Source of the DNA: Salinibacterium sp. NG253
Lineage (GTDB): Bacteria > Actinomycetota > Actinomycetes > Actinomycetales > Microbacteriaceae
Direction: 5' to 3'
Assembly: GCF_015864945.1 (NCBI RefSeq)
Contig: NZ_JADYWF010000003.1
Location: forward strand, 1 to 64,000
DNA length: 64,000 nucleotides
Position 1 is the stretch's first letter. Every line of letters starts with the position of its first letter. Positions 1-8,099 of the stretch are shown in pieces. The position numbers were made by a program, and so were the translations under genes. The notes under the pieces were generated by a model. It was given only the letters and a program-made list of their open reading frames with translations. It had not been told where the DNA came from and made no database searches.

Positions 1-57
1 TCTCTGCGCCGATGGTACTGCAAGGGGGACCTTGTGGGAGAGTAGGACACCGCCGGA
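1..57 (+). rRNA. rrf: 5S ribosomal RNA, 3' end only
   Basis: The first bases match the 3' part of an actinobacterial 5S rRNA: the CGCCGATGGTACTGC segment, then the GGGAGAGTAGGACACCGCC segment that closes helices IV and I. The 5' part lies left of the window, so this is the tail of an rRNA operon. A strong terminator follows directly. The exact 3' end was placed by eye near base 57 and is uncertain by a few bases. Confidence 0.9.
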
Positions 58-67
58 CTTCAATTGT

Positions 68-101
68 AAAATAGCCACACCCTTCGGGGTGTGGCTATTT
101 T
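68..101 (+). terminator. intrinsic terminator of the rRNA operon
   Basis: Perfect 15-bp inverted repeat (68-82 with 87-101) with a TTCG tetraloop. The stem begins with AAAA and ends with TTTT, so it works as a classic intrinsic terminator in either direction. It lies about 10 nt after the 5S rRNA. Confidence 0.93.
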
Positions 102-193
102 GCTTTAACCACCAGACAATCGCTGTCCACCGCCGGGTGAAGTTTTCTTTCGATCGAAGCTCGGCGACGAGCGGACAGACCTGCAGCGCAGGG

Positions 194-856
194 CTAACGG
201 AGCTCCGCGTCCACCCACTCGGAGCCGACGCTCATGAGTGACCGCGCGCCCGACGTGATGCCAGCAACCCGCTCGGCCAGAGCTGATTCGTCGCCAGGGT
301 CCGCCGCCAACGTCATCACCGCTGCGCTGCCGTACTCGGTGCCGACTACCGTGACGCCGTGTTGGCGCAGCTCAGACTCAACCCGGCCGGCATCCGAATG
401 GGGGAGTGCTAACTGAAACAGCTCACGCCGTGATCGCAGAACAAGACGCTTCTGGGCCCGCAAGCCGTCGATGGCAAGTGCCGTGGCATCCGAGTAGGCA
501 CGGATGAGGCCGCCGGTGCCCAAGAGGGTGCCGCCGAAATAGCGTGTAACCACCGCAACGCAATCAATGAGACTGCGGCCAGTGATCACGTCGAGAATGG
601 GGCGTCCGGCGGTCCCTGACGGCTCACCATCATCGTTTGATCGGCGGACCTGATCTGGCTCAGTTGAAGAGCCGAGGACAAACGCAGAGCAGTGGTGCCG
701 CGCATCCCAATGAGTTTTACGCGCCTGTTCGATGACGTCTCGGGCATCCGCTTCGGTGTCGACTCGGACTATGCGGCAGAGGAAGCGTGAGCGTTTGACT
801 TCGAGTTCGGCTTCGGCGCCGGCGTCGGGGCCTCCGCGTAACGTGTACTCGAGCAT
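194..856 (-). CDS. YigZ/IMPACT family protein
   Basis: A 220-residue protein of the YigZ/IMPACT family, whose eukaryotic members modulate Gcn2 signalling and whose bacterial role is unclear. The signature lies in the N-terminal half: KRSRFL near residue 20, then HHCSAFVLG, SNDDGEPSGTAG and VVTRYFGGTLLGTGGLIRAY. The C-terminal part (about residues 145-220) corresponds to the small DUF1949-like domain. The reading frame extends further upstream, but that extension would overlap the divergent gene at 930 and looks non-coding; ATG at 856 gives the usual family length. No clear Shine-Dalgarno is visible. Confidence 0.85.
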   Translation of the reverse strand: MLEYTLRGGPDAGAEAELEVKRSRFLCRIVRVDTEADARDVIEQARKTHWDARHHCSAFVLGSSTEPDQVRRSNDDGEPSGTAGRPILDVITGRSLIDCVAVVTRYFGGTLLGTGGLIRAYSDATALAIDGLRAQKRLVLRSRRELFQLALPHSDAGRVESELRQHGVTVVGTEYGSAAVMTLAADPGDESALAERVAGITSGARSLMSVGSEWVDAELR

Positions 857-929
857 CCATCTATTGTCTCGCACTCGCATCCAGATGGTGGCGCAAGGGC
901 TCACGAGCGCGGCGTAGGCTGAGAACATC

Positions 930-1148
930 ATGGAGCTGTTTGCCGCAATCATTCTGTTTATCAGTGCGCTGTTCAATGTCATCGCGTGGCCGCGATTCTT
1001 CAAGCGCGTCAGCGCTGACCCGCGGGCGCGCGACACAGCGGGAAACACCACCGCGTTCTACCGTGTGCACGCTGTGCTGCTCGGTATCGCATTGGCGATT
1101 GCTGCGGCATCCGTGCTTGCCGGCATGCTTCTGCTGCTGCGTGGCTAA
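930..1148 (+). CDS. SCO4848-like small membrane protein
   Basis: A 72-residue protein with two hydrophobic segments (about residues 3-19 and 48-70) joined by a short polar stretch containing RFFKRVSADPRARD and a TAFYRVHA motif. The size and pattern fit the small actinobacterial family typified by Streptomyces SCO4848, whose function is unknown. A TAGGCT hexamer at 915-920 lies 9 nt before the ATG, so the mRNA may be nearly leaderless. It is divergent from the YigZ gene, which suggests a shared 70-bp promoter region. Confidence 0.6.
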   Translation: MELFAAIILFISALFNVIAWPRFFKRVSADPRARDTAGNTTAFYRVHAVLLGIALAIAAASVLAGMLLLLRG

Positions 1149-1334
1149 CTATCGCCGCTCTAGCTGCTAGCTGCTGGCTTCTCTAGGCGATCGCTGTGGC
1201 ACTAGCCGCTGCGTCCATTGTTGCGGGGCGTTTCTCCTCCCGCAGTAGTTTGTCGTGCGGGTCCGGCGATGATGTCGCAGAGATCCGTCGTTTCGGGGTG
1301 CCGAGCGCAGAACCGTGCACGGGCCCAGAACCGC

Positions 1335-1688
1335 TCAGGAGTGCTCGGCAAGGTAGTCGCGGAGAATCACAGCGTGGTTTACGTGAGGATCTTTAGCCCC
1401 ATAGAGCAGTGTGACGTGCGCATGCGTGGTTAGTCGACTCAGGATGTCGGGGAGCAGGACGTTGTCGTCGAGCTCCGCACGATAGCGGTCGGCGAATTCG
1501 TTCAGGGATTCCGGATCGTGGTTCCACCACTTTCGTAGTTCCGAAGTAGGCGCCAGGTCTTTGCACCATTCGTCGAGCGCAGCGTCTGTCTGTGTAATGC
1601 CGCGCGGCCAGAGTCTGTCGACGAGAATTCTGTAGGCGTCGGCATTCTCTTGTACGCCATATATTCGAGCAATCGTGAATGTGGTCAC
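1335..1688 (-). CDS. DUF488 (YeaO-like) family protein
   Basis: 117 residues matching the short DUF488 family: RIYGVQ, then RILVDRLWPRGI, a DEWCKDLAPTSELRKWW block, and TLLYGAKDPHVNHAVILRDYL at the C-terminus. The biochemical role of the family is not established. The gene stands alone between the small membrane protein at 930 and the GH3 gene. The flanking gaps 1149-1334 and 1689-1867 hold only short repeats and no recognisable site. Confidence 0.85.
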   Translation of the reverse strand: MTTFTIARIYGVQENADAYRILVDRLWPRGITQTDAALDEWCKDLAPTSELRKWWNHDPESLNEFADRYRAELDDNVLLPDILSRLTTHAHVTLLYGAKDPHVNHAVILRDYLAEHS

Positions 1689-1867
1689 GGGTTAGAACCT
1701 TGTCTACGCGGATCCCGCTGGGGAGGTCGGTTGTGTCGCCCAGTATAGGGATAGTGGGCTACAAGGTCAGTTTTCCTTGGGGGAACGGAGCGCGCAATTA
1801 GCGGCCGAAGTCGAGGAATCCCTTCTGGTTCGCCGTATCCCCAGAGTCAGGGGGTCGTCACCGGTTC

Positions 1868-4165
1868 CTATCCGGATGCGAGGACGGAGAACGGCGCCGC
1901 GAGGAGCACTTCGTTGCGCGACGAGGGCCCGACGAGCAATTCAAAGGTTCCCGGCTCGACGCGACGCGTCGCGTTGGCATCTACAAGCGTGCAGTCGGCA
2001 ACGTCGAGTTCGATCGAAACCAGCTGGGACTCGCCTGGGTTGAGCTCGACGAGGCGGTAAGTCTTGAGCTCCTTGTCTGCCCAACTCACGGATGTGACTT
2101 GATCGCGGATGTATACCTGAACAACCTCGCGTGTCGGTCGGGTACCGGTATTTGTCACTGTCACCTCTGCCTGAACGGTGCCGTCGAGGCCGTATTCGTC
2201 CCCGATGATCCGAAGGTTGTCGTATTCGACCGTCGTATAGGAGAGTCCCTCTCCGAATGCATACGCGGGGCTCTGGGTGAGGTCAGCGTAACGGTTTCCA
2301 TGTTGGCCGCGAATCTGGTTGTAGTAGGTGGGCTGTTGCCCGGCGTGACGCGCGAAAGAAATCGGAAGGCGTCCGCTCGGCTCGACGATCCCGAGGAGCA
2401 CTTCGGCGATTGCCTGACCACCCTCCATGCCGGGGTTTGCGGCCCACAGCAGAGCGGCCGCGCGCTCAGCCGACGGTGGTAGCACGAGGGGTTTTGAGGC
2501 GAGAAGAACGAGAACAAAGGGCGTCCCTGTTTCCGCGATCGCATCGATGAGCGCGTTCTGGCCACCAATGAGTTCAAGGGTCGCGGTCGAGCGGCCTTCG
2601 CCGACTAGTTCGATTCTGTCTCCGACGACCACAACGGCGACGTCGCTCTGGCGTGCCGCGGACACCGCGGCGGCGATCATCTTTTCATCTGGCGGGCAGG
2701 GCACCACTAACGGTGGGCGTGGCTGACCATCAGGGAAAAACGCACCTTCAGGATCATCGTCGAGCGTCAGTATGTTGGCACCCTCTGCGTAGTCGATGGT
2801 CCAATCAGCGGGGCAAGCGAGGCGTAGACCATCGAGAGTGGTCGTGATCATGTCGCGGGGGTGTCCGTTCGGCAGCCAGTCTGCCTGCCCCGATGAGCCA
2901 GCCCAGTCGCCGAGCTGCGTTTGCGCATCGTCAGCGAGAGGTCCCACTACCGCCACTCGGCGCGGCGTTGCCTCTGAAAGGGCGGGGGCATCCTCATCCG
3001 GCGCATTGAGGAGGGGGAGTGTGCCGTCGTTGCGCAGGAGAACGAGCGAGCGACGGGCAGCCTCACGATTGAGGGTACGGTGCGGTTCGCTTGCGAGAAC
3101 CGTGTCGATCCGGCTGGCATCGGGGTGTCGTGGATTCTCGAAAAGCCCGAACTCGAATTTCAGGCGCAAGATGCGTGAGACCGCAGGGTCGAGATCTTCC
3201 TCAACGAGCAGACCTCGTTCGATGGCCTCGAGAGCACCGTGGAAGAACCCGGGAGTTGTCATGACCATGTCATTGCCGGCCTTGACGGCTGCGGCTGCGG
3301 CGTGTGCGTAATCCGGTTGAACCTGCTGTTCCCAGACCATGCGCCCGACGTTGTCCCAGTCGGTGATGAGGGTTCCGGTGTAGCCCCATTCGCCGCGCAG
3401 TACATCGTTGAGAAGCCAATCGTTGATTGTAATTGGCACGCCGTCGGTCGTCTGATACCCCAGCATGAAAGTGCGGCAGCCTTCCTTCGCCACTCGTTCG
3501 AATGGCGGAAGGAACCAGGAGCGGAGCTTGCGCCGTGAAATGTCAGCTTCGCTGGCGTCGCGCCCACCTTGAGTTTCGGAGTATCCGGCAAAGTGTTTGG
3601 CGGTCGCGAGGATGGCTGTGGTGTCGTTGGGACCATCGCCTTGATACCCCCGCACCATAGCCGAAGCGAGTTCTCCGATGAGGAAGGGGTCCTCGCCAAA
3701 CGTCTCGTTGATACGCCCCCAGCGCAGGTCGCGAGCGATACACAACACAGGCGAAAAGGTCCAGTGCACCCCGGTGGCAGCGACTTCTTTAGCGGTAGCC
3801 CGCGCGACACGCTCGAGCAGGTCGGGATCCCACGACGCAGCCATTCCGAGTTGAGTCGGGAAAATGGTGGCACCTTCGAAAAACGAGTGGCCATGGATGC
3901 AGTCCTCGCCGACGATGAGCGGGATCTGAAGCCGGGTTTGGGCTACAAGCTCGTGCGCGATTGCAAGGCGTTCGGGCGACGCGTGCAAGATCGACCCCAC
4001 GTGTTGACGCAGTACTTGTTCTGGCAGGTCCTCGCGCGCGTCGAGCTGCATCATCTGCCCGACCTTCTCCTCCACGGTCATTCGCGAGAGGAGGTCGAGG
4101 GCTCTGTCGTCGACGGTACTTGTCGGGTCGCGGTAGAGGGGGGCGGTGGTGTTGGTGCCGGTCAC
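1868..4165 (-). CDS. glycoside hydrolase family 3 beta-glucosidase
   Basis: A 765-residue GH3 enzyme without signal peptide, so hydrolysis should be cytoplasmic. Domain order: (beta/alpha)8 barrel with RWGR near 148-151 and the substrate-binding KHFAGY near 190; catalytic nucleophile Asp269 in TLITDWDNVG; alpha/beta sandwich domain from about 390; fibronectin III-like domain at the C-terminus (EVVQVYIRDQ). The reading frame extends upstream, but the GTG at 4165 has GGAG 6 nt before it and overlaps the stop of the upstream permease as GTGA, which implies translational coupling. It is the last gene of an ABC-transporter operon, so its substrate should be the imported oligosaccharide or beta-glucoside. 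Beta-xylosidase activity cannot be excluded from sequence. Confidence 0.9.
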   Translation of the reverse strand: MTGTNTTAPLYRDPTSTVDDRALDLLSRMTVEEKVGQMMQLDAREDLPEQVLRQHVGSILHASPERLAIAHELVAQTRLQIPLIVGEDCIHGHSFFEGATIFPTQLGMAASWDPDLLERVARATAKEVAATGVHWTFSPVLCIARDLRWGRINETFGEDPFLIGELASAMVRGYQGDGPNDTTAILATAKHFAGYSETQGGRDASEADISRRKLRSWFLPPFERVAKEGCRTFMLGYQTTDGVPITINDWLLNDVLRGEWGYTGTLITDWDNVGRMVWEQQVQPDYAHAAAAAVKAGNDMVMTTPGFFHGALEAIERGLLVEEDLDPAVSRILRLKFEFGLFENPRHPDASRIDTVLASEPHRTLNREAARRSLVLLRNDGTLPLLNAPDEDAPALSEATPRRVAVVGPLADDAQTQLGDWAGSSGQADWLPNGHPRDMITTTLDGLRLACPADWTIDYAEGANILTLDDDPEGAFFPDGQPRPPLVVPCPPDEKMIAAAVSAARQSDVAVVVVGDRIELVGEGRSTATLELIGGQNALIDAIAETGTPFVLVLLASKPLVLPPSAERAAALLWAANPGMEGGQAIAEVLLGIVEPSGRLPISFARHAGQQPTYYNQIRGQHGNRYADLTQSPAYAFGEGLSYTTVEYDNLRIIGDEYGLDGTVQAEVTVTNTGTRPTREVVQVYIRDQVTSVSWADKELKTYRLVELNPGESQLVSIELDVADCTLVDANATRRVEPGTFELLVGPSSRNEVLLAAPFSVLASG

Positions 4166-5241
4166 GAGTTCTCCGTCGTTAGTGATGCTGATGCTGATGC
4201 TGTAGTCGCTGGCCGAACGGCTGTCACAGTGTCGTTGACGTTCAGGCCCTTCTTCTTCATTGCCCGTGCCCGTTCTCCGGCAGACCTCAATCGTGGGTTG
4301 ACGTACTCGTCGATGCCGAAATTGATCAGCGACAGAGCGACGCCGATGGCCGCGATGCAGAGTCCCGGAGGCATGTACCACCACCACTGATCTTGGCGAA
4401 ACGCGCCTTGGGCGCCTGCCCAATTGAGAATCGTGCCCCAGTTGTAGGTTGTGACCGGAATAACCCCGATGTACGAGAGCGTTGTAAGCCCGAGGATCGC
4501 GGCGGTCACGGTTCCTACGAAACTCGCAGCGATAAGCGCCATGAGGTTGGGCAGCATTTCGACCAAGATGATTCGATGGAGGGGCTCACCGTTGGCGCGC
4601 GCTGCTTGAATGAAATCGCGATTGCGTAGAGACATCGTCTGGGCGCGCAACACCCGCGCGCCCCACGCCCATCCGATGACACCAAGTACCGCAGCGATCA
4701 GGATCAAAGGTGGATCATCAAACATCGATGCAACGATGATGATGAGCGGCAACCCCGGGATCACAAGGAAGACATTCGTGAGAGCAGAGAGTCCCTCGCT
4801 GCGCCAGCCTCGTACGTAGCCAGAGATAACTCCGACGATAATCGCGATCGTGGTGGCGATGATTGCAGCAAGAAAGCCCACAACGATGACACCACGGGTG
4901 CCGTGGATTACTTGACTCAACACATCCTCGCCGATGTGGGTGGTGCCCAACCAGTGCGCCGCGGACGGGGGTTGAAAACGAGCGGTGTTGTCGATGGCTG
5001 TGGGCGAATATGGCGCCAGCACATCAGCGAATATTGCCACGAGTACGAAAAAGCCGAGGATCGACAGTCCCGCGATCGATTTGCCGTTACGGAACATCGC
5101 AAAGGCTGAACCCAGCTTCGTCCAGAACGTTGGTTTCTCGGGACCGTAGCCACCGCGGCGCTTGTGGAGTGTATTGATAAGCGCAGTTTCTGGAGTCCAC
5201 GCCGGGCGGCTGGTCGAGGTATCGTTCACACTTGTTTTCAT
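4162..5241 (-). CDS. peptide/oligosaccharide-type ABC transporter permease (DppC-like)
   Basis: 359 residues with a long cytoplasmic N-terminus, one membrane segment near 57-75, a periplasmic loop (PPSAAHWLGTTHIGEDVLSQ), and the typical inner-membrane domain with five further segments. The coupling-helix motif RAANGEPLHRIILVEMLPN-type stretch (RANGEPLHRIILVEMLPN) contacts the ATPases. The C-terminal tail of about 40 residues ends in an Ala-Ser repeat encoded by tandem GATGCT units near 4183-4200. It pairs with the permease at 5245, 3 nt upstream. The GH3 start overlaps its stop codon. Confidence 0.9.
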   Translation of the reverse strand: MKTSVNDTSTSRPAWTPETALINTLHKRRGGYGPEKPTFWTKLGSAFAMFRNGKSIAGLSILGFFVLVAIFADVLAPYSPTAIDNTARFQPPSAAHWLGTTHIGEDVLSQVIHGTRGVIVVGFLAAIIATTIAIIVGVISGYVRGWRSEGLSALTNVFLVIPGLPLIIIVASMFDDPPLILIAAVLGVIGWAWGARVLRAQTMSLRNRDFIQAARANGEPLHRIILVEMLPNLMALIAASFVGTVTAAILGLTTLSYIGVIPVTTYNWGTILNWAGAQGAFRQDQWWWYMPPGLCIAAIGVALSLINFGIDEYVNPRLRSAGERARAMKKKGLNVNDTVTAVRPATTASASASLTTENS

Positions 5242-5244
5242 GGC

Positions 5245-6324
5245 TCAGTCCTCCGTCTGGCGTGTGCGCGGGTCAAGGAATGCGTAGGCAATGTCTGCGA
5301 GCACATTCGCCAGCAACACTGAGAGAGTGATCACGAGGAAGACACCCTGCATGAGCGCGTAGTCCTTCGCATTGGTGGCATCGAGGAGCAGTTTGCCAAG
5401 CCCCGGGTAGCTGAACACCACCTCCATCACGATCGTGCCGCCGACTATGAATCCAATGGACAAGGCGAAACTCTGGATCTGGGGGAGCACGGCATTGCGC
5501 GCTGCATACCGCCAGAGCACCCGATTGTTGGGCATTCCTTTGGCCTGCGCGACCATGACATAGTCCTCATCAAGCACGGTGAGCATCATGTTGCGCATGC
5601 CGAGCATCCATCCGCCCAGTGACGCGATGACGATGGTAAGCGCTGGCAAGGTTCCGTGATGGATCACCTGGCCGATGAACTCGAACGACAGCTCCGGCGA
5701 AATGCCCACGCCGTATGCCTTGCCGATCGGGAACCAGCCGAGGTTCACCGAGAAGAGGGCGATTGCGAGTAGGCCAAGCCAGAAGTAAGGGATGGTGCTC
5801 AGGAATGTTGTGATGGGAATGAGGGCATCGAGCTTGCTCCCGCGTCGCCATCCGACGATCGCGCCGCCGATGGTTCCGATCGCGAAAGAGATGAGGGTCG
5901 CGAAGCCTACGAGACCCAGAGTCCAGGGGAGGGATTGACTGATGACTTCGGTGACAGGGCGCAGGCCGTGCAGCAGTGAGACTCCGAGATCTCCGCGAAG
6001 CAGAAGACCTAGGTACTCCACATACTGCTGCAGAAGTGTTTTATCGGTGTCGAGGCCGAGGAGCGAGCGCAGCGCCTCGGCGGCCTCGGGAGTGACGTTG
6101 CGGTTCCGGGCGAGGTATTGGGTGACCGCATCGCCCTTCATCATGCGGGGCAGGAAAAAGTTGATCGTGATCGCGGCCCAGAGCGTGAAGAGGTAGAACA
6201 GCGCGCGGCCGCCGAGGAACCTCCAGGGGATACGCGAGTGTCCTTTAACGGCGTTCGTGGGGGTGGTGTCAGCGTCGACGCTGTCAGAATCGTCGGTGAA
6301 AGGCTGAGGCTGGATAGCGGTCAC
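5245..6324 (-). CDS. peptide/oligosaccharide-type ABC transporter permease (DppB-like)
   Basis: 359 residues. After a charged N-terminus, a first membrane segment (about 38-54) is followed by the DppB-type periplasmic region (LARNRNVTPEAAEALRSLLGLD) and five to six further helices. The coupling motif AQAKGMPNNRVLWRYAARNA is typical of the peptide/nickel transporter family. Members of this family also carry cello- and xylo-oligosaccharides in Thermotoga and related bacteria. Its start overlaps the stop of the ATPase at 6321 by 4 nt. Confidence 0.9.
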   Translation of the reverse strand: MTAIQPQPFTDDSDSVDADTTPTNAVKGHSRIPWRFLGGRALFYLFTLWAAITINFFLPRMMKGDAVTQYLARNRNVTPEAAEALRSLLGLDTDKTLLQQYVEYLGLLLRGDLGVSLLHGLRPVTEVISQSLPWTLGLVGFATLISFAIGTIGGAIVGWRRGSKLDALIPITTFLSTIPYFWLGLLAIALFSVNLGWFPIGKAYGVGISPELSFEFIGQVIHHGTLPALTIVIASLGGWMLGMRNMMLTVLDEDYVMVAQAKGMPNNRVLWRYAARNAVLPQIQSFALSIGFIVGGTIVMEVVFSYPGLGKLLLDATNAKDYALMQGVFLVITLSVLLANVLADIAYAFLDPRTRQTED

Positions 6325-7130
6325 TGGGTTCCTCCGAGAATGCCGGTTGCCGACCCGAAGTGCCTATCGGGATCGGGGGATGCCGCACGAAGCCTCTGTG
6401 TGTATGGGTTTTGCGGGCGAAGTATGACGTCATCGGCGGCTCCGCGTTCGACCACCCGACCCTGGTTGAGAACGATAATCTCGTCGCTGAAGTGGCGAGC
6501 GGTCGCCAGATCGTGGGTGATATACAGCACGCCGAGGCCCTCTTCGCGTTGCAGATCGGCGAGTAAGTTCAGCACCCCGAGACGGATTGACACATCGAGC
6601 ATCGAGACCGGTTCATCGGCGACGAGGAACTGTGGCCGAGAAGCAAGCGCGCGGGCAATGGCAACCCGCTGCCGCTGGCCTCCCGAAAGTTCGTGCGGTC
6701 GTCGGTCGATGACGGTGTTTGGCTCGAGGTGGACGCGGCCGAGAAGGCGTCGCACTTCGTCGTCGAGCTGTTCCTTCGGCACGACATTGTCGAGCTGAAG
6801 CGGACGCTGGATGTGGTAGCCGATCGAGTGGTACGGGTTGAGCGAGGCGAACGGATCTTGGAAGACCATACGCAGCTGCTGGCGGTAGGAGCGAAGACCC
6901 TTCCCGCGACGGGGGATCGGCTTTCCCCCCAAACGCACCTCGCCGGTCGTTGGCGTTTCGAGTTGAGTGAGAATCTTCGCGATTGTCGACTTGCCGCTTC
7001 CTGACTGACCGACAAGCCCGGTTGTGTGGCCGGACTTGAGCGTAAAGCTCACATCATCCAGCGCCTTAATCTGGCCGGCGCCCCGTACGGAGTAAATCTT
7101 GGTGACAGCATCGAATTCGAGAAGGCTCAT
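6321..7130 (-). CDS. ABC transporter ATPase (DppF-like)
   Basis: 269 residues. Walker A GQSGSGKS at 41-48, signature LSGGQRQRVAIARAL, Walker B FLVADEPVSMLD with the usual Glu, and an H-loop in ITHDLATARHF. The second half carries the short C-terminal extension found in oligopeptide-type ATPases (LRPQNPYTQRL). It should form a heterodimer with the ATPase at 7127, whose stop overlaps this start by 4 nt (ATGA). Confidence 0.92.
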   Translation of the reverse strand: MSLLEFDAVTKIYSVRGAGQIKALDDVSFTLKSGHTTGLVGQSGSGKSTIAKILTQLETPTTGEVRLGGKPIPRRGKGLRSYRQQLRMVFQDPFASLNPYHSIGYHIQRPLQLDNVVPKEQLDDEVRRLLGRVHLEPNTVIDRRPHELSGGQRQRVAIARALASRPQFLVADEPVSMLDVSIRLGVLNLLADLQREEGLGVLYITHDLATARHFSDEIIVLNQGRVVERGAADDVILRPQNPYTQRLRAASPDPDRHFGSATGILGGTQ

Positions 7131-7951
7131 CGCGAAACCAGGCCTTTCTCACCGGTGAGGCGCGGGAAGGATGCCAGTAGTGACTTTGTGTAATCGTCTT
7201 GCGGATTAGTCCAGATTTGCTCTGCCGTGTCGAGCTCAACGATCTCGCCGTCCCGCATGATCGCGATGCGATCGCTGATTTCGAGCAGAAGGGGGAGGTC
7301 ATGTGTGATGAAGATGACAGAGAAGCCGAATTCATGGCGCAGGGCAGAAATTTGACGCAGGATTTCGCGCTGAACGAGCACATCGAGCGCTGTGGTTGGC
7401 TCATCCATCACCATCAGCTGCGGACGGAGGGCGAGTGCCATAGCGATCATTACGCGCTGGCGCATACCGCCGGACAGCTCGTGGGGAAAGGAGCGGTACC
7501 GCTGCGCGCCAACTTTGACGATCTCAAGAAGTTCACCAACCGCGGTGCGTCGCTGCGCTTTGGTGTGTGTCGGCCGGTGGACCTCGAAAACGTCTTCGAG
7601 CTGAGATCCGATTGTCGCTACGGGGTTGAGAGAGTTCATGGCGCCCTGGAACACCATAGAGATCTTGTCCCAACGAAACCGGCGCATGTCTTCGGGGTCT
7701 AGCGCGTTGATCTCAATGTCCTCGCCCGACGAGTCGTGGAAGACGACGGACCCGCTGGTAATTACCGCGGGGGCTTTGAGAAGTCGCTGGACTCCGTAGG
7801 CAAGGGTGGTCTTGCCGCATCCGCTCTCGCCGGCCAGCCCGAGGATCTCGCCGCGACGAAGGTCAATGTTGACGTTGGTAACGGCCTCCACGGGCGGATC
7901 GACGTCGTAGACGACCGAGAAGTCTCTGACGGAGAGCAGGGATTCTCCCAT
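7127..7951 (-). CDS. ABC transporter ATPase (DppD-like)
   Basis: 274 residues. Walker A GESGCGKT at 41-48, signature LSGGMRQRVMIAMAL, Walker B LMVMDEPTTALD, H-loop ITHDLPLL. It is the first of two adjacent ATPases in the beta-glucoside operon. It is separated from the upstream binding-protein gene by 148 nt that hold a strong hairpin and short tandem GACTGGCTG repeats. That gap probably marks an expression step-down between the binding protein and the membrane components. Confidence 0.92.
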   Translation of the reverse strand: MGESLLSVRDFSVVYDVDPPVEAVTNVNIDLRRGEILGLAGESGCGKTTLAYGVQRLLKAPAVITSGSVVFHDSSGEDIEINALDPEDMRRFRWDKISMVFQGAMNSLNPVATIGSQLEDVFEVHRPTHTKAQRRTAVGELLEIVKVGAQRYRSFPHELSGGMRQRVMIAMALALRPQLMVMDEPTTALDVLVQREILRQISALRHEFGFSVIFITHDLPLLLEISDRIAIMRDGEIVELDTAEQIWTNPQDDYTKSLLASFPRLTGEKGLVSR

Positions 7952-8038
7952 TGGTTCATGCTCGCTTTCTTGGTGCCTAGCGCTTGGTGTCTAGCGCCTG
8001 ACGACTTATTCCTGATGGCTGACTGGCTGGCTGACTGG

Positions 8039-8076
8039 CTGGCGGGGCGAGTGCGATAGACGCACTGCCCCGCCAG
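8039..8076 (-). promoter_or_regulatory. intercistronic hairpin between binding-protein and ATPase genes
   Basis: An inverted repeat of 16 bp (8039-8048 plus 8050-8055 with 8061-8076) with one bulged base and a 5-nt loop, 24 nt after the binding-protein stop. Neither strand carries a T-run after the stem, so full termination is unlikely. Partial termination or protection of the upstream mRNA end, as in malE-malF type operons, would give more binding protein than transporter. Confidence 0.7.
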
Positions 8077-8099
8077 AGGTGGAGTTGTTAGCCCGTTAG

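Noticed and set aside
4183-4200. GATGCT tandem repeat as a recombination or contingency locus
   Set aside because: Only three units, encoding an Ala-Ser tail of the permease; no sign of frame variation can be seen.
3569-4390. 273-residue plus-strand ORF inside the GH3 and permease genes
   Set aside because: It lies antisense to two well-supported genes and has no recognisable motif; a typical high-GC shadow frame.
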